Part shown: piece by piece, positions 30,211 to 38,935 of the stretch
How the letters are laid out: every line of letters starts with the position of its first letter
Numbering within the stretch: position 1 is the stretch's first letter
Origin: Sutcliffiella horikoshii
GTDB taxonomy: Bacteria > Bacillota > Bacilli > Bacillales > Bacillaceae_I
DNA: 64,000 bases
Direction of reading: 5' to 3'
NCBI RefSeq assembly: GCF_019931755.1
Contig: NZ_CP082918.1
Span: 1,530,001 to 1,594,000, forward strand
The notes under the pieces: model-generated
The model's input: the letters and a program-made list of their open reading frames with translations, nothing else
Told to the model about the DNA's origin: nothing
The model's database searches: none
Translations under genes and position numbers: made by a program

Positions 30211-31470
30211 ATGATTTACCTAATTAAACCGCTAATTGTTAATATAACCATCATCTTTTCTTTGATGTTCAATGCGAATTTATTTTTTCCCTTCAGCAAA
30301 AGAAAACCCCTTAATTTTAAACAGCAAACCATTCTAGGGCTGTTTAGTGCATTTTCTGCAAAGTTATGTATGCTTTATCCCATTGAAACACTGGAAGACA
30401 CCAATTTTGACTTTAGGATGATACCTATCCTAATTGTTACGCTGTATGGAGGCTGGTACCCTGGCCTACTTTGTACAGCTATTGTGGTGATGCTGCGATA
30501 CTTGATTGGTGGAGAATATGTTTACGTTGGTATAGCGGTCTCCATTCTTGCTTTAGGAATCGGTGTTCTGTTCCGTTCTGGTTTTCTAAGGAGTGCCAAT
30601 AAAGTGTTATATGGAGTAATCGTCATATCCTTTTATTATTTGGTTTACATTTTCATTTTGTTTAGTACGGTATCTTTTTTAGATATTAATTTTTATATTG
30701 TTTATTTTCTTGCATTCAGCTTAACTTTTACTGCTTTGATCTATACGGTAGAAAAATTAATCATTGCTAATCAACAGTTTGATGAGACATTGTATCTTGA
30801 TAAGCTTTCAACAGTCAGTCAAATGGCAGCAGCATTTGCTCACGAAATCAGAAACCCCATTACAACTGTCAGAGGCTTTATTCAGTTTATTAACTCCGAC
30901 ACCAAAGATGAAAATTTAAAGCAATTTGCTCCACTAATTCTTGATGAATTGGATAGGACGAATAAAATAATTACGAATTATTTGACTGTGGCACGGCCGA
31001 CAAACTTCACTTTATCTTATATCGATGTTAATAAAGCCCTGCAAGACTCCGTTGAGTTGCTCAGACCATTTGGATCATACCGGAATGTTTCCATAGACCT
31101 TAAATTAGAGGGGGAGCATTATATCTACAGTGATGAACAACATTTAAAGCAAGTATTAATGAACATCATTAAAAATGGAATTGAGGCAGTGGAAGAGGAA
31201 CAAGGTGGATATGTGAAAATCGTGAAAAAGCCTGCAGATGAAAGAGGGCAGATTGAAATCACCTTTGTGGATAATGGAATAGGGATGAGCGAGGAGCAAT
31301 TAGAGAAGCTCGGATTACCTTATTATACGACAAAAACAAAAGGGACAGGATTGGGAAGCATGATAACGAACAGGTTGATTCATGAAATGAAAGGTAAAAT
31401 ACATTATGAAAGCAAGGTTCATAATGGAACATCTGTCACGGTTATATTACCAACTGTTAGCAAAGAGTAA
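30211..31470 (+). CDS. Membrane sensor histidine kinase, KinB-like
   Basis: The N-terminal 180 residues contain about six hydrophobic segments with a 5TM-LYT-like signature (LIVTLYGGWYPGLLCTAIVVMLRYL). The kinase core then follows, with the acceptor His in AHEIRNPITTVRGFIQF, N box NIIKNGIEAV, G1 DNGIGMS, YYTTKTKGTGLGS and a C-terminal strand. Size (419) and layout match KinB, a membrane kinase of the sporulation phosphorelay that acts with a lipoprotein KapB. A lipoprotein lies convergent just downstream but does not look like KapB. GGAGGA precedes the ATG by nine bases. Confidence 0.88.
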   Translation: MIYLIKPLIVNITIIFSLMFNANLFFPFSKRKPLNFKQQTILGLFSAFSAKLCMLYPIETLEDTNFDFRMIPILIVTLYGGWYPGLLCTAIVVMLRYLIGGEYVYVGIAVSILALGIGVLFRSGFLRSANKVLYGVIVISFYYLVYIFILFSTVSFLDINFYIVYFLAFSLTFTALIYTVEKLIIANQQFDETLYLDKLSTVSQMAAAFAHEIRNPITTVRGFIQFINSDTKDENLKQFAPLILDELDRTNKIITNYLTVARPTNFTLSYIDVNKALQDSVELLRPFGSYRNVSIDLKLEGEHYIYSDEQHLKQVLMNIIKNGIEAVEEEQGGYVKIVKKPADERGQIEITFVDNGIGMSEEQLEKLGLPYYTTKTKGTGLGSMITNRLIHEMKGKIHYESKVHNGTSVTVILPTVSKE

Positions 31471-31479
31471 GGAAACAAA

Positions 31480-31517
31480 AGAGGCTGATGTTGAAAATCA
31501 ACGCCAGCCTCTTTTTC
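31480..31517. terminator. Bidirectional terminator
   Basis: AGAGGCTG pairs with CAGCCTCT between convergent genes, with A and T runs at both ends. Confidence 0.85.
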
Positions 31518-31938
31518 ATTTTTTCCATAAAGAAACTTCACCAGTATTTCGATTGACCTTGTACCATCCGCGTGATAATTTTTCCGGTTGATTATTAAAA
31601 TGTACAAGATCAGAAACATGGAATAAATAAAATTCCCCATCAATGCCCTCATAAGCAACATCTGTACTATCATGCCTGGTAAGCTCCAAATACTCCATTA
31701 AACTTGATCTCGCTTCTTGTCTGGAGATCTTTACTTGATCACTATTGCCATTTGTGTTGTCTACATTTATTAATGCTTCATTCCGTGAATCTCTTATCAA
31801 TTCATCATTGGACATCAATCCAGGTTGATTTCTTTCTTCTGTAATAGTTGGTCCCTTTGCGCTTGGTTCTTCCCTTTGATTGGCACAACCACAGGAAAGA
31901 ACCAATACTAATGGGATAATCAGCAGTTTTAGATGCAT
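31516..31938 (-). CDS. Lipoprotein of unknown function
   Basis: ATG 31938 has AAGGAGG about nine bases upstream, which is better than the GTG three codons earlier. The 140-residue product has a type II signal peptide (MHLKLLIIPLVLVLSCGCAN) with the lipobox Cys in LSCG or at the following GC. The remainder is hydrophilic, with an acidic central helix and a C-terminal beta-rich part (YEGIDGEFYLFHVSDL, WYKVNRNTGEVSLW) like small PepSY or YpmB folds. It is anchored on the outer face of the membrane. Confidence 0.7.
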   Translation of the reverse strand: MHLKLLIIPLVLVLSCGCANQREEPSAKGPTITEERNQPGLMSNDELIRDSRNEALINVDNTNGNSDQVKISRQEARSSLMEYLELTRHDSTDVAYEGIDGEFYLFHVSDLVHFNNQPEKLSRGWYKVNRNTGEVSLWKK

Positions 31939-32160
31939 ACATGACACCCTCCTTCATATTTTCCACATGTTGATTATTGATAGTATGAAGTAGGAAGAAA
32001 GATTTCATGCAAGTTAGCGCTTTTTGCAGAATTGAGCAGCATATAATGGATAAAGACAGACATCGTGTAAATATTACGTAAAAAATCATGAAGAAAGGAG
32101 GAGTGGAGGGTTTATTAGAGAATAGTCTTCTTATCACATTAATTGATGGAGGAAGTTTCA

Positions 32161-33489
32161 ATGGCAAATTTGGAACCAAAAGTGGAACAAGGAAACAATC
32201 AAGAAAAACCAAGATCTCCATTGGCCTTATATTTTTCTCTGCCTATTATTTCTTGGGCTCTTTATGATTTTGCCAATACTATTTTTTCATCCAATATCAT
32301 TACGATCTTTTTCCCTTTTTATCTACAGGAAGTGATAGGGACAAATGAAAGAATGGATCAAATTGCAAGTACATTCCTATCCTATGCAAATGCAACGGCA
32401 AGTTTTTTTCTCGTATTGTTTTCCCCGTTATTCGGGGTAATGATTGACCGGACAGGCAAAAGGAAAAAATTTATCATTCCTTTTACCTTAATAGCCGTTT
32501 TTTCCACCATCTTAATGGGCGTTTTTGCATCACTTCAAACTTCCCAAACTATGTTCGGATTACCGATTAGTTTCATCCTGGTGCTCCTGTTGTTTGTTGT
32601 AGCGAAATTTTTCTTTCATTCCTCGCTCATATTTTATGACACGATGCTTCCTGACCTGGGGACAAAAAAGGAATTGCCGCTAATATCAGGGTTTGGTATC
32701 GCAGTAGGTTATATGGGGACATTGCTCGGACTAACCGTGTACCTATATGTTGGGGATAGTGATTTTCATCGTGCTTTCATCCCGACCGGAGTGTTATTTC
32801 TTTTATTCTCCTTGCCCCTGTTTTTCATCTTTAAGGAAAAGCCTAAAGAAATACAAGAGAAAAAGTCATTTTTCAGTGGCTATAAAGAGATATACCAGAC
32901 ATTTAAAGAGATGCGTTTGTATCGGCCTGTCTTTCTCTTTATGATTGCATATTTCTTTATCAATGATGCAATTGCAACGGCGATTGCGATGATGGCTATC
33001 TATGCGAGGGCAATCGGGGGCTTTTCGGCAACAGAATTTATTTTGCTTTATCTTGTTTCGACTTTTTCAAGTATCATCGGGTCATTTATCTACGGGTATA
33101 TCTCAAGAAATATCGGATCAAAGCTTGCAGTAGCATCAGTAGCCGGGCTCTTGATAGTGGCATTGTGTTTTGCCGTTTTTGCCATTGTTCCTTGGATGCT
33201 TTGGCTTGCAGGAAGTTTATTTGGAGTCGCTCTCGGTGCAACATGGGTAACGTCCAGAACATTTATCATTGAGCTGACACCAGAAGGAAAAAGAGGGCAG
33301 TTCTTCGGGCTCTTTGCCTTCTCCGGTAAAGTTTCATCAATTGTTGGACCGCTGTTATACGGAACCATCACCTTAGTCCTTGCAGGGTATGGAAACCTCG
33401 CAAGCCGAACAGCACTTGGCTCCCTAATCATCCTAGCCTTCATCGGCCTAATCATCACCCTGAGAGTACCATACAAAAAAGAAGCGTAA
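32161..33489 (+). CDS. MFS transporter of the UMF1/Atg22-like group
   Basis: ATG 32161 has GGAGGAAG eight bases upstream; an in-frame ATG at 32143 precedes this site. The 442-residue product has about twelve membrane segments and the group signature WALYDFANTIFSSNIITIFFPFYL with FFHSSLIFYDTMLPDL. B. subtilis YxiO is similar. Substrates of the bacterial members are mostly unknown. It is monocistronic with a terminator overlapping its end. Confidence 0.88.
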   Translation: MANLEPKVEQGNNQEKPRSPLALYFSLPIISWALYDFANTIFSSNIITIFFPFYLQEVIGTNERMDQIASTFLSYANATASFFLVLFSPLFGVMIDRTGKRKKFIIPFTLIAVFSTILMGVFASLQTSQTMFGLPISFILVLLLFVVAKFFFHSSLIFYDTMLPDLGTKKELPLISGFGIAVGYMGTLLGLTVYLYVGDSDFHRAFIPTGVLFLLFSLPLFFIFKEKPKEIQEKKSFFSGYKEIYQTFKEMRLYRPVFLFMIAYFFINDAIATAIAMMAIYARAIGGFSATEFILLYLVSTFSSIIGSFIYGYISRNIGSKLAVASVAGLLIVALCFAVFAIVPWMLWLAGSLFGVALGATWVTSRTFIIELTPEGKRGQFFGLFAFSGKVSSIVGPLLYGTITLVLAGYGNLASRTALGSLIILAFIGLIITLRVPYKKEA

Positions 33490-33509
33490 GTTAGCTTCTT
33501 TTTTTTTAT
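33478..33509 (+). terminator. Terminator of the UMF1-like gene
   Basis: AAAGAAGC pairs with GCTTCTTT and a T run of nine follows. Confidence 0.85.
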
Positions 33510-33557
33510 CCCTAAGCATTTTATTTTAATTATCTATTTATAATAAGTATAATCTAG

Positions 33558-33616
33558 TTGACAGTAAATAATGATATGAATATAATATAAAATGTATTAA
33601 ATAATAATTATTATAA
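33558..33616 (+). promoter_or_regulatory. Consensus sigma-A promoter with PerR/Fur-like box
   Basis: TTGACA (33558-33563), 17 bases and TATAAT (33581-33586) match the consensus perfectly. TAATAATTATTATAA at 33602-33616 matches the PerR consensus (TTATAAT-N-ATTATAA) at 13 of 14 specified positions and the Fur consensus at 12. It lies just after the expected start of transcription, where a repressor would block. The surrounding AT-rich sequence makes a chance match possible. Confidence 0.6.
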
Positions 33617-33654
33617 AAAGATAATTCATATAAAAACAAAAGGGAGAGAGTAGA

Positions 33655-34101
33655 ATGAAATTAAGAGAACAAATGCCCGAACTAACAGGCGCGACGGAAT
33701 GGATTAATGAAGAAATAACAATGGACGAGCTAAAGGGGAAAGCGACCCTAATCCATTTCTGGTCCGTTAGCTGCCATCTTTGTAAGGAAGCAATGCCTGA
33801 AATCAACGAACTGCGTGACGAATATGATGACGACTTGAATGTAATTGCTGTTCACATGCCACGTTCTGAAGATGACCTTGATATGGGCGTAATCCGTTCC
33901 ATGGCAATGGGGCATGACATCACACAACCGATTTTTGTAGACAGTGAACATAAACTAACGGAAGCATTTGAAAACAAATACGTACCAGCTTACTATGTAT
34001 TTGACGAGGAAGGAAAACTTCGTCATTTCCAAGCAGGCGGAAGTGGAATGAAAATGCTAAAAAAACGCATCAACCGCGTTTTAGGCATAGAAGAAAAATA
34101 A
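33655..34101 (+). CDS. Thioredoxin-like redoxin (TlpA/ResA-like)
   Basis: The 148-residue protein has a thioredoxin fold with the redox pair in FWSVSCHLCKEAMPEI (CHLC) and the cis-Pro region NKYVPAYYVFDEEGKL. It has no signal peptide or membrane anchor, so it should be cytoplasmic, unlike ResA. The ribosome site is GGGAGAG. The motif order fits AhpC/TSA-Redoxin families. A PerR-like box in the promoter suggests peroxide control. Confidence 0.88.
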   Translation: MKLREQMPELTGATEWINEEITMDELKGKATLIHFWSVSCHLCKEAMPEINELRDEYDDDLNVIAVHMPRSEDDLDMGVIRSMAMGHDITQPIFVDSEHKLTEAFENKYVPAYYVFDEEGKLRHFQAGGSGMKMLKKRINRVLGIEEK

Positions 34102-34118
34102 TGAGTAATTAAAACCAT

Positions 34119-34164
34119 AGTTGATCGTAGTGGAAAGCGAAGCGCCTGCAACGAAGATCAACAG
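34119..34164. repeat. Deleted remnant of the dispersed repeat module
   Basis: A 46-base unit starting AGTTGATCGTAGTGGAAAG and ending GAAGATCAACAG keeps both termini and the AAGCGAAGCGCCTG block of the dispersed module but has lost its core. Its ends form an inverted repeat (GTTGAT/ATCAAC). Confidence 0.75.
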
Positions 34165-34169
34165 TCTAA

Positions 34170-34200
34170 GAGAAACCATAAATACGGTTTCTCTTTTTTG
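34170..34200 (+). terminator. Terminator of the redoxin gene
   Basis: AGAGAAACC pairs with GGTTTCTCT, followed by TTTTTT. Confidence 0.85.
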
Positions 34201-34276
34201 TCTGAATAAAAGCATGAACTCCCCACATATACATAGCTATAGAGTTTTATCGAGAATATAACTGGGGAGGAGGCTG

Positions 34277-34705
34277 ATGAAAAAAAAGCATACAAACCCA
34301 TGGGAAACGATGAACGATAAAATTGACGAGGTATTGGGAGATAAGTTTTGGAAAGACATGCTCCCGGTCATGCCAAAAAGAATCCCTCTAATCGACATCA
34401 TGGAAACAGAAGATAAAGGACTAATAATAATGGAACTTCCCGGATTAAAATCTGCTGAAGACATCCAAATCTCCGTCAAAAACAATCAGTTATTCATTAA
34501 AGGCAGCATCCCGTACCCATACCCGATACCAAGAGAAAACCTACTCCAAGGAGAAAGGTTTTTTGGTGACTTTCAGCGTGTTGTTCAAATACCCTTTTCA
34601 TTTGTACCAGAGAAATTGACAGCACAATACAAGCAAGGTTTACTAACGCTCATTTTTCAAAAGAATGCACAAGATGTTTCGGTGGAGATAGATTTTATAG
34701 AATAA
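34277..34705 (+). CDS. Hsp20/alpha-crystallin protein, CotP-like
   Basis: The 142-residue protein has the alpha-crystallin core from PLIDIMETEDKGLIIMELPGL to the beta strand region ending YKQGLLTLIFQK, with a short unusual N-terminus. The size and its setting beside GerP-like genes suggest a spore-coat small heat-shock protein such as CotP or CotM. CATATACATA at about 34222 could be a sigma-K type -10, but the -35 was not confirmed. Confidence 0.8.
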   Translation: MKKKHTNPWETMNDKIDEVLGDKFWKDMLPVMPKRIPLIDIMETEDKGLIIMELPGLKSAEDIQISVKNNQLFIKGSIPYPYPIPRENLLQGERFFGDFQRVVQIPFSFVPEKLTAQYKQGLLTLIFQKNAQDVSVEIDFIE

Positions 34706-34730
34706 ATTTACTTTGTAAGGAGGGGGCGGC

Positions 34731-34937
34731 TTGAAGTTTGAGGTGAAAGATTTCAAAGTGGATATACTGATGAACTCATCCTCTTTAAATAAAGGCAAAA
34801 ACGTAAGTTGGAATACGAAGTCAACCCAAAAGGAAAATCAAGGTTTTGGAATACTTTCGGGTGAAAGAAACACTATCCGACAATCAAGTAATACAGTAAA
34901 AAGCCAAGGTGACGGCAACGAACAAACATCTTCCTAA
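34731..34937 (+). CDS. Short GerPF/GerPA-like spore protein
   Basis: TTG 34731 follows AAGGAGGGGG by about six bases. The 68-residue product has a hydrophobic-alternating start (VKDFKVDILMNSSSLNKGKN), a central NQGFGILSGERNTI and a polar Gln/Ser/Asn tail. The layout (short strand, N.G.G...G..N motif) recalls GerPA and GerPF and recurs in the three other small proteins of this cluster. GerP proteins lie in the spore coat and help germinants reach their receptors. Divergence is strong, so the link is tentative. Confidence 0.6.
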   Translation: MKFEVKDFKVDILMNSSSLNKGKNVSWNTKSTQKENQGFGILSGERNTIRQSSNTVKSQGDGNEQTSS

Positions 34938-34953
34938 TTGGTTGTGATGATTT

Positions 34954-35367
34954 ATGTCTAACAATGATGAAATGGTAAAAAGGCTTGAAGAGCTGGAGCA
35001 AAAAGTGGAGCAACTTACAACACTATTTTACAAGATGAATGATACAAGGCAACAGGTTGTCCACTATCATATTAAAACGCTGGAGATTCAAAACGCACAA
35101 ATTGAAAAGCTTCACTATCATCTCGATAGTATTGGCATAGAACAGCTTAGCGGTACGTTAAATATTGGTAATAATTTTGACGCTAAACAGCCAACTCCCA
35201 TACAGAAACCCACGTTGAAAAAAGATAAGGAATCCAAAGAAAAAATCAGTACATCGTATCGTCCTTTAAAAAAGCAGAACAACCAAAGCGAGGAAAGCCG
35301 TCATATAAGTGTTACAAATAGAAAAAACGGGTTTTTTGTTAAGATAAATGGGAAGGAGGAGAGTTGA
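34954..35367 (+). CDS. GerPC-like coiled-coil spore protein
   Basis: The 137-residue protein starts with a coiled coil (VKRLEELEQKVEQLTTLFYKM). It then has YHLDSIGIEQLSGTLNIGNNF, which strongly resembles the GerPC segment ending in EGTLNIG. It is shorter than GerPC (about 200 residues) and ends in a basic, Ser-rich tail. The stop overlaps the next start as TGATG. Its presence supports reading the neighbours as GerP-like. Confidence 0.72.
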   Translation: MSNNDEMVKRLEELEQKVEQLTTLFYKMNDTRQQVVHYHIKTLEIQNAQIEKLHYHLDSIGIEQLSGTLNIGNNFDAKQPTPIQKPTLKKDKESKEKISTSYRPLKKQNNQSEESRHISVTNRKNGFFVKINGKEES

Positions 35368-35669
35368 TGAGTGATTATTCGCCTAATTTCTTCATAGGAA
35401 GCATCCGGATCGGAGTGGTGGAAAGTGCTTCTTGCATTAACATGGGGAACAATTACCCCTCCCAGTTTCAAAGTCATAAAAAGCATAACCAGGGGGTAGG
35501 AAATATAAGTGGCGATGAAAATGATATTCATGGAACGAAAAGCCAGGTTAGTGACTCTTCCTTTATTGATATGTTTGAACAATCAGATGATACGCAAGAA
35601 TTGCCGCAATGGCTACAAAATGTGATAAAAGAAAAGGAGGATATGCAAGACGGAGAAAACCCCGATTAA
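35367..35669 (+). CDS. GerPF-like spore protein
   Basis: ATG 35367 overlaps the previous stop, with AAGGAGGA six bases upstream. The 100-residue product begins with a strand (FFIGSIRIGVVESASCINMGNN), carries HNQGVGNISGDENDIHG, and has an acidic C-terminal helix (LPQWLQNVIKEKEDMQ). It shares the N.G.G...G..N motif with its neighbours. It meets the minus-strand gene tail to tail with a four-base overlap and no terminator. Confidence 0.62.
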   Translation: MSDYSPNFFIGSIRIGVVESASCINMGNNYPSQFQSHKKHNQGVGNISGDENDIHGTKSQVSDSSFIDMFEQSDDTQELPQWLQNVIKEKEDMQDGENPD

Positions 35670-35908
35670 TTGCTAGATTTATTCTGTACCGGCATATCCA
35701 CCACATCAGGGTCATGAACGATATTTACATTGGAATCGGAATCATTATATTCTCCTGCCACCACGCCAAACCCCATATTCGTTTTTTGGTAGGTCCTCCA
35801 ATTGGCCTGCATGTTTTCTCCTGTAAATATCCCGGAACAATTCATAATGGACATGACTTCAATTTTATCAAGCAGTATGTGAATTTGCGAAGATTGCTTT
35901 CTTTTCAA
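35666..35908 (-). CDS. GerPF-like spore protein
   Basis: On the minus strand GGGGG lies seven bases before TTG 35908, which sets the start and gives 80 residues. The protein has an N-terminal strand (IHILLDKIEVMSIMNCSG), the shared TNMGFGVVAGEYND motif, and ends HDPDVVDMPVQN. That ending is very close to the DPDVVDxP signature of GerPA and GerPF. This is the clearest GerP relative of the set. Confidence 0.72.
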   Translation of the reverse strand: MKRKQSSQIHILLDKIEVMSIMNCSGIFTGENMQANWRTYQKTNMGFGVVAGEYNDSDSNVNIVHDPDVVDMPVQNKSSN

Positions 35909-35921
35909 ATTAAAGCCCCCT

Positions 35922-36191
35922 TTAGAATTGTGCGGTCGGTTGCGGGTTGTTGATTTCTGGATTCGCAATGGAAGTATCAACACCGTCTGCATCAAATACT
36001 ACGTTACAAACATTTGTAACTGCTACCGCTCCTATTTCAATTCCATTTCCCATATTGATTTTTCCTTGTGTGCTCCAATCAGGTTGGTTGTTTTGACCTG
36101 TAGCAATGGTAGAACTCTGACTGATGCTGTTAACGTTGATTTGATTAAATATGATGGAAACTGGCAATATGAACCCTCCAATCCGTGGCAT
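35922..36191 (-). CDS. GerPA/GerPF-like spore protein
   Basis: The 89-residue product starts MPRIGGFILPVSIIFNQINV, as GerPA and GerPF do (MP.I.G...), has GKINMGNGIEIGAVAVTN, and ends with FDADGVDTSIANPE. The ribosome site is weak. It lies 13 bases before the next minus-strand gene, so the two form an operon facing the plus-strand GerP-like genes. Confidence 0.7.
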   Translation of the reverse strand: MPRIGGFILPVSIIFNQINVNSISQSSTIATGQNNQPDWSTQGKINMGNGIEIGAVAVTNVCNVVFDADGVDTSIANPEINNPQPTAQF

Positions 36192-36275
36192 TTCGGACTT
36201 CTTTAATGTAAGGTATTCCTTTAAAATGAATAACGTGAAGAAAGTAGGGAATTAACAGAAAATAAAAAATGTTTG

Positions 36276-36303
36276 TTGAAAATAAAAAACGGTATGGTAA
36301 TAT
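36276..36303 (+). promoter_or_regulatory. Probable promoter of the amidohydrolase cluster
   Basis: TTGAAA (36276-36281), a 16-base spacer and TAATAT (36298-36303), preceded by TGG as an extended -10. Confidence 0.55.
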
Positions 36304-36372
36304 GTAATTACGGCACAATTAAGGAATATTTCCTTTATTTAATTTTACAACTTGAAAGGACGTGCTCCATCG

Positions 36373-37575
36373 ATGACTCAAACAGTTCCAGCAATGGACG
36401 ATACAATACGGAAACAGTTGATTGAGTTTAGAAGAGACATTCACCAGTTTCCCGAAGTAAGCGGCGAAGAATACGAAACCTCTAAAAAAATTCAGTCGCA
36501 ACTGAGTAAACATGGCATCCCTTTTCAGACAGGTTTTGCCAAGACAGGTGTCCTTGGAATAATAAAGGGTGCTAAGCCTGGTCCTACAGTTGCATTAAGA
36601 GCGGATATAGATGCTCTGCCTATTACGGAGAAAACGGACCTGCCATTTGCATCTCTTAAAGAAGGAAGCATGCATGCCTGTGGTCATGATGCCCATACGA
36701 CGATGCTTTTAGGCGCAGGAATTTTATTAAACCATCATAAAAATGAACTGGCTGGAACGGTACTGTTGGTCTTTCAACCTGCAGAAGAAGCTTCACCTAA
36801 TGGTGGTGCGAAACCTATGATGGATGACGGAGTGTTTGATGAATATGTACCCGATGTCATTTTTGGACAACATGTTTGGCCGGATCTGCCTGTTGGCCAG
36901 ATTGGTGTCCGGTCTAAAGAAATGATGGGGGCAACCGATCGATTCAAAGTGGTGATAAACGGTTCAGGTGGTCATGCGAGCATGCCGCATCAAACCAATG
37001 ATGCCATCATTGCAGCTAATCATGTGGTGACCATGCTACAAACCATCGTGAGCAGAAATGTGAACCCTATTGATGCAGCCGTTGTAACGGTCGGAAGAAT
37101 AGAAGGCGGATACAGATATAATGTGATAGCTGATACTGTAACGTTGGAAGGCTCCATCCGTACCTATAAAGAAGAAACAAAAGCAAGAGTAAAACAAAGG
37201 TTCTTTGAAGTAGTGGATCATGCTGCAAAAGCAATGGGTGCAACTGCTGAAATTGAATATATTGACGGTTATGAAGCAACCATTAATACACCTGAATGGG
37301 CTGAAGTTGTAAAAGAAACAGCCAATAACATACTCGGATCTGAAGAAGCTACCCCAACTGTTGACCCTTCACTGGGAGGGGAAGACTTTTCAAGATTCCT
37401 TAACCGGTATCCAGGCGCCTTTTTCTGGTTGGGCTCAGCCATAGAAGGGAGAGAAGTTCAAAAACCTCTCCATGACCCCAAATTTGAATTCAATGAAAAA
37501 GCCCTGCCAATAGGTGTGAACATGCTTGTTGAGGTCACATTGAACGCACTGGAAAAACTCCAACATAAAAACTAG
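36373..37575 (+). CDS. M20-family amidohydrolase
   Basis: The 400-residue enzyme is a metal-dependent N-acyl-amino-acid or aminobenzoyl-glutamate type hydrolase. The metal ligands are visible in HACGHDAHTTMLLGA, FQPAEEASPNGG, IFGQHVWPDL and the C-terminal HDPKFEFNEKAL. The dimerisation domain (about 185-295) includes GSGGHASMPHQTNDAI. ATG 36373 is preferred, with GAAAGGA upstream; a TTG at 36352 precedes this site. It begins a cluster with another M20 enzyme, a regulator and an AbgT transporter. Confidence 0.9.
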   Translation: MTQTVPAMDDTIRKQLIEFRRDIHQFPEVSGEEYETSKKIQSQLSKHGIPFQTGFAKTGVLGIIKGAKPGPTVALRADIDALPITEKTDLPFASLKEGSMHACGHDAHTTMLLGAGILLNHHKNELAGTVLLVFQPAEEASPNGGAKPMMDDGVFDEYVPDVIFGQHVWPDLPVGQIGVRSKEMMGATDRFKVVINGSGGHASMPHQTNDAIIAANHVVTMLQTIVSRNVNPIDAAVVTVGRIEGGYRYNVIADTVTLEGSIRTYKEETKARVKQRFFEVVDHAAKAMGATAEIEYIDGYEATINTPEWAEVVKETANNILGSEEATPTVDPSLGGEDFSRFLNRYPGAFFWLGSAIEGREVQKPLHDPKFEFNEKALPIGVNMLVEVTLNALEKLQHKN

Positions 37576-37587
37576 GAGGTGGATATG

Positions 37588-38892
37588 ATGGTGATAGACG
37601 TTTCAGATTTTGTTTCTTCCATATCGGATTCTTTGATCTCCTGGCGTAGACATTTACACAAATTTCCCGAACTAGGTTGGACCGAATATGAGACAACCTA
37701 CCTTATTGCCAAGGAACTTGATAAGCTTGGTTATACTCTATTCTTGGGTAAGGATGCCTTAGTGTCCCAAGAAAGAATGGGCGTTCCAACTCCTGATGTC
37801 CTTCGTAACGCTGAAAATAAAGCGCTCCAAAACGGTGTGCCTATAGAATGGATGTCAAAAATGGAGAGTGGTCATACTGGTGTAGTTGCTACGCTTGATA
37901 CAGGAAGGCCTGGAAAGCATATAGCGCTTCGTTTTGATATAGATGCCCTGCCAATATTGGAAAATAAAGATTCGTCAAAGGATCACTTTCCTACTTCAAA
38001 TGAATTTTCATCACAATGTTTAAACGTGATGCACGCATGCGGCCATGATGGACATGCAGCAATCGGACTTGGTGTAGCTTCTTTTCTTGCAACCTATCAA
38101 GGAGAGTTATCAGGAACCTTTACCCTTCTTTTTCAGCCTGCAGAAGAGGGAAGCAGAGGGGCAAAGGCAATGGTCGCTAAGGGATGGTTGGATGATGTGG
38201 ATGTATTTTTAAGTGGTCATATCGGAATATCATCGATGCAAATTGGAGATGTGGTAGCATCGGCACATGGATTTCTTGCTACCTCCAAACTTGATGTATC
38301 GTTCAACGGAAGATCCGCCCACGCAGGGGTGGAACCCCAAGAAGGAAGGAACGCCTTGCTTGCTGCAGCCTCCGCATCCTTACACCTACATGCTATCCCA
38401 AGGCACTCAGGCGGTGAAACGAGAATAAACGTTGGGACGCTTCAAGCGGGTAGCGGTAGAAATGTCATCCCGGATCACGCGGTTATGTCATTGGAAACAC
38501 GCGGGGAAACAAGCATCCTCAATCAATACATGGAGGATGAAGCCACTAAAATCATTCAACATTCCGCTGCTATCTATGGTGTGGAATGTGACATTCGGAT
38601 TGTGGGTAAAGGAGTGGAAGCCACATCAGAGCAAGGATGGAAAGAATTTTTGGAAGATGCAACAAAGAGCAGCAAGTTGGTGAAGATGGTGAAAGAAACG
38701 TTGCCCCTTAAGGCATCAGAGGATGCAGCTTATATGCTCAATCATGTTAGAGACCGAGGAGGGAAAGCCACTTATTTCATCTTCGGTACCCCACTTGCAG
38801 CTGGCCATCATCATCCATTATTTGATTATGATGAAAAGGTTCTTGAAGTGGCACTTGACGTATATATCTCCTCTATTCTATCTTTATCCTAG
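37588..38892 (+). CDS. M20-family amidohydrolase, AbgA-like
   Basis: AGGAGGT at 37574-37580 favours ATG 37588 (seven bases); ATG 37585 is also possible. The 434-residue protein has RRHLHKFPELGWTEYETT, MHACGHDGHAAIGLG, FQPAEEGSRGAKAM, LSGHIGISS and a C-terminal GHHHPLFDYDEKVL. The insert after residue 55 (LVSQERMGVPTPDVL) is typical of AbgA, a subunit of p-aminobenzoyl-glutamate hydrolase. Neighbouring AbgT supports that, although peptide or acyl-amino-acid substrates remain possible. Confidence 0.87.
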   Translation: MVIDVSDFVSSISDSLISWRRHLHKFPELGWTEYETTYLIAKELDKLGYTLFLGKDALVSQERMGVPTPDVLRNAENKALQNGVPIEWMSKMESGHTGVVATLDTGRPGKHIALRFDIDALPILENKDSSKDHFPTSNEFSSQCLNVMHACGHDGHAAIGLGVASFLATYQGELSGTFTLLFQPAEEGSRGAKAMVAKGWLDDVDVFLSGHIGISSMQIGDVVASAHGFLATSKLDVSFNGRSAHAGVEPQEGRNALLAAASASLHLHAIPRHSGGETRINVGTLQAGSGRNVIPDHAVMSLETRGETSILNQYMEDEATKIIQHSAAIYGVECDIRIVGKGVEATSEQGWKEFLEDATKSSKLVKMVKETLPLKASEDAAYMLNHVRDRGGKATYFIFGTPLAAGHHHPLFDYDEKVLEVALDVYISSILSLS

Positions 38893-38935
38893 AATAGAAA
38901 AGTGTGGTATATCTGCTTTATTATGAGGTGAAGAA

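Noticed and set aside
35609..35953. 114-codon plus-strand frame through the minus-strand GerP-like genes
   Set aside because: Complement of genes with clear GerP signatures and good minus-strand ribosome sites.
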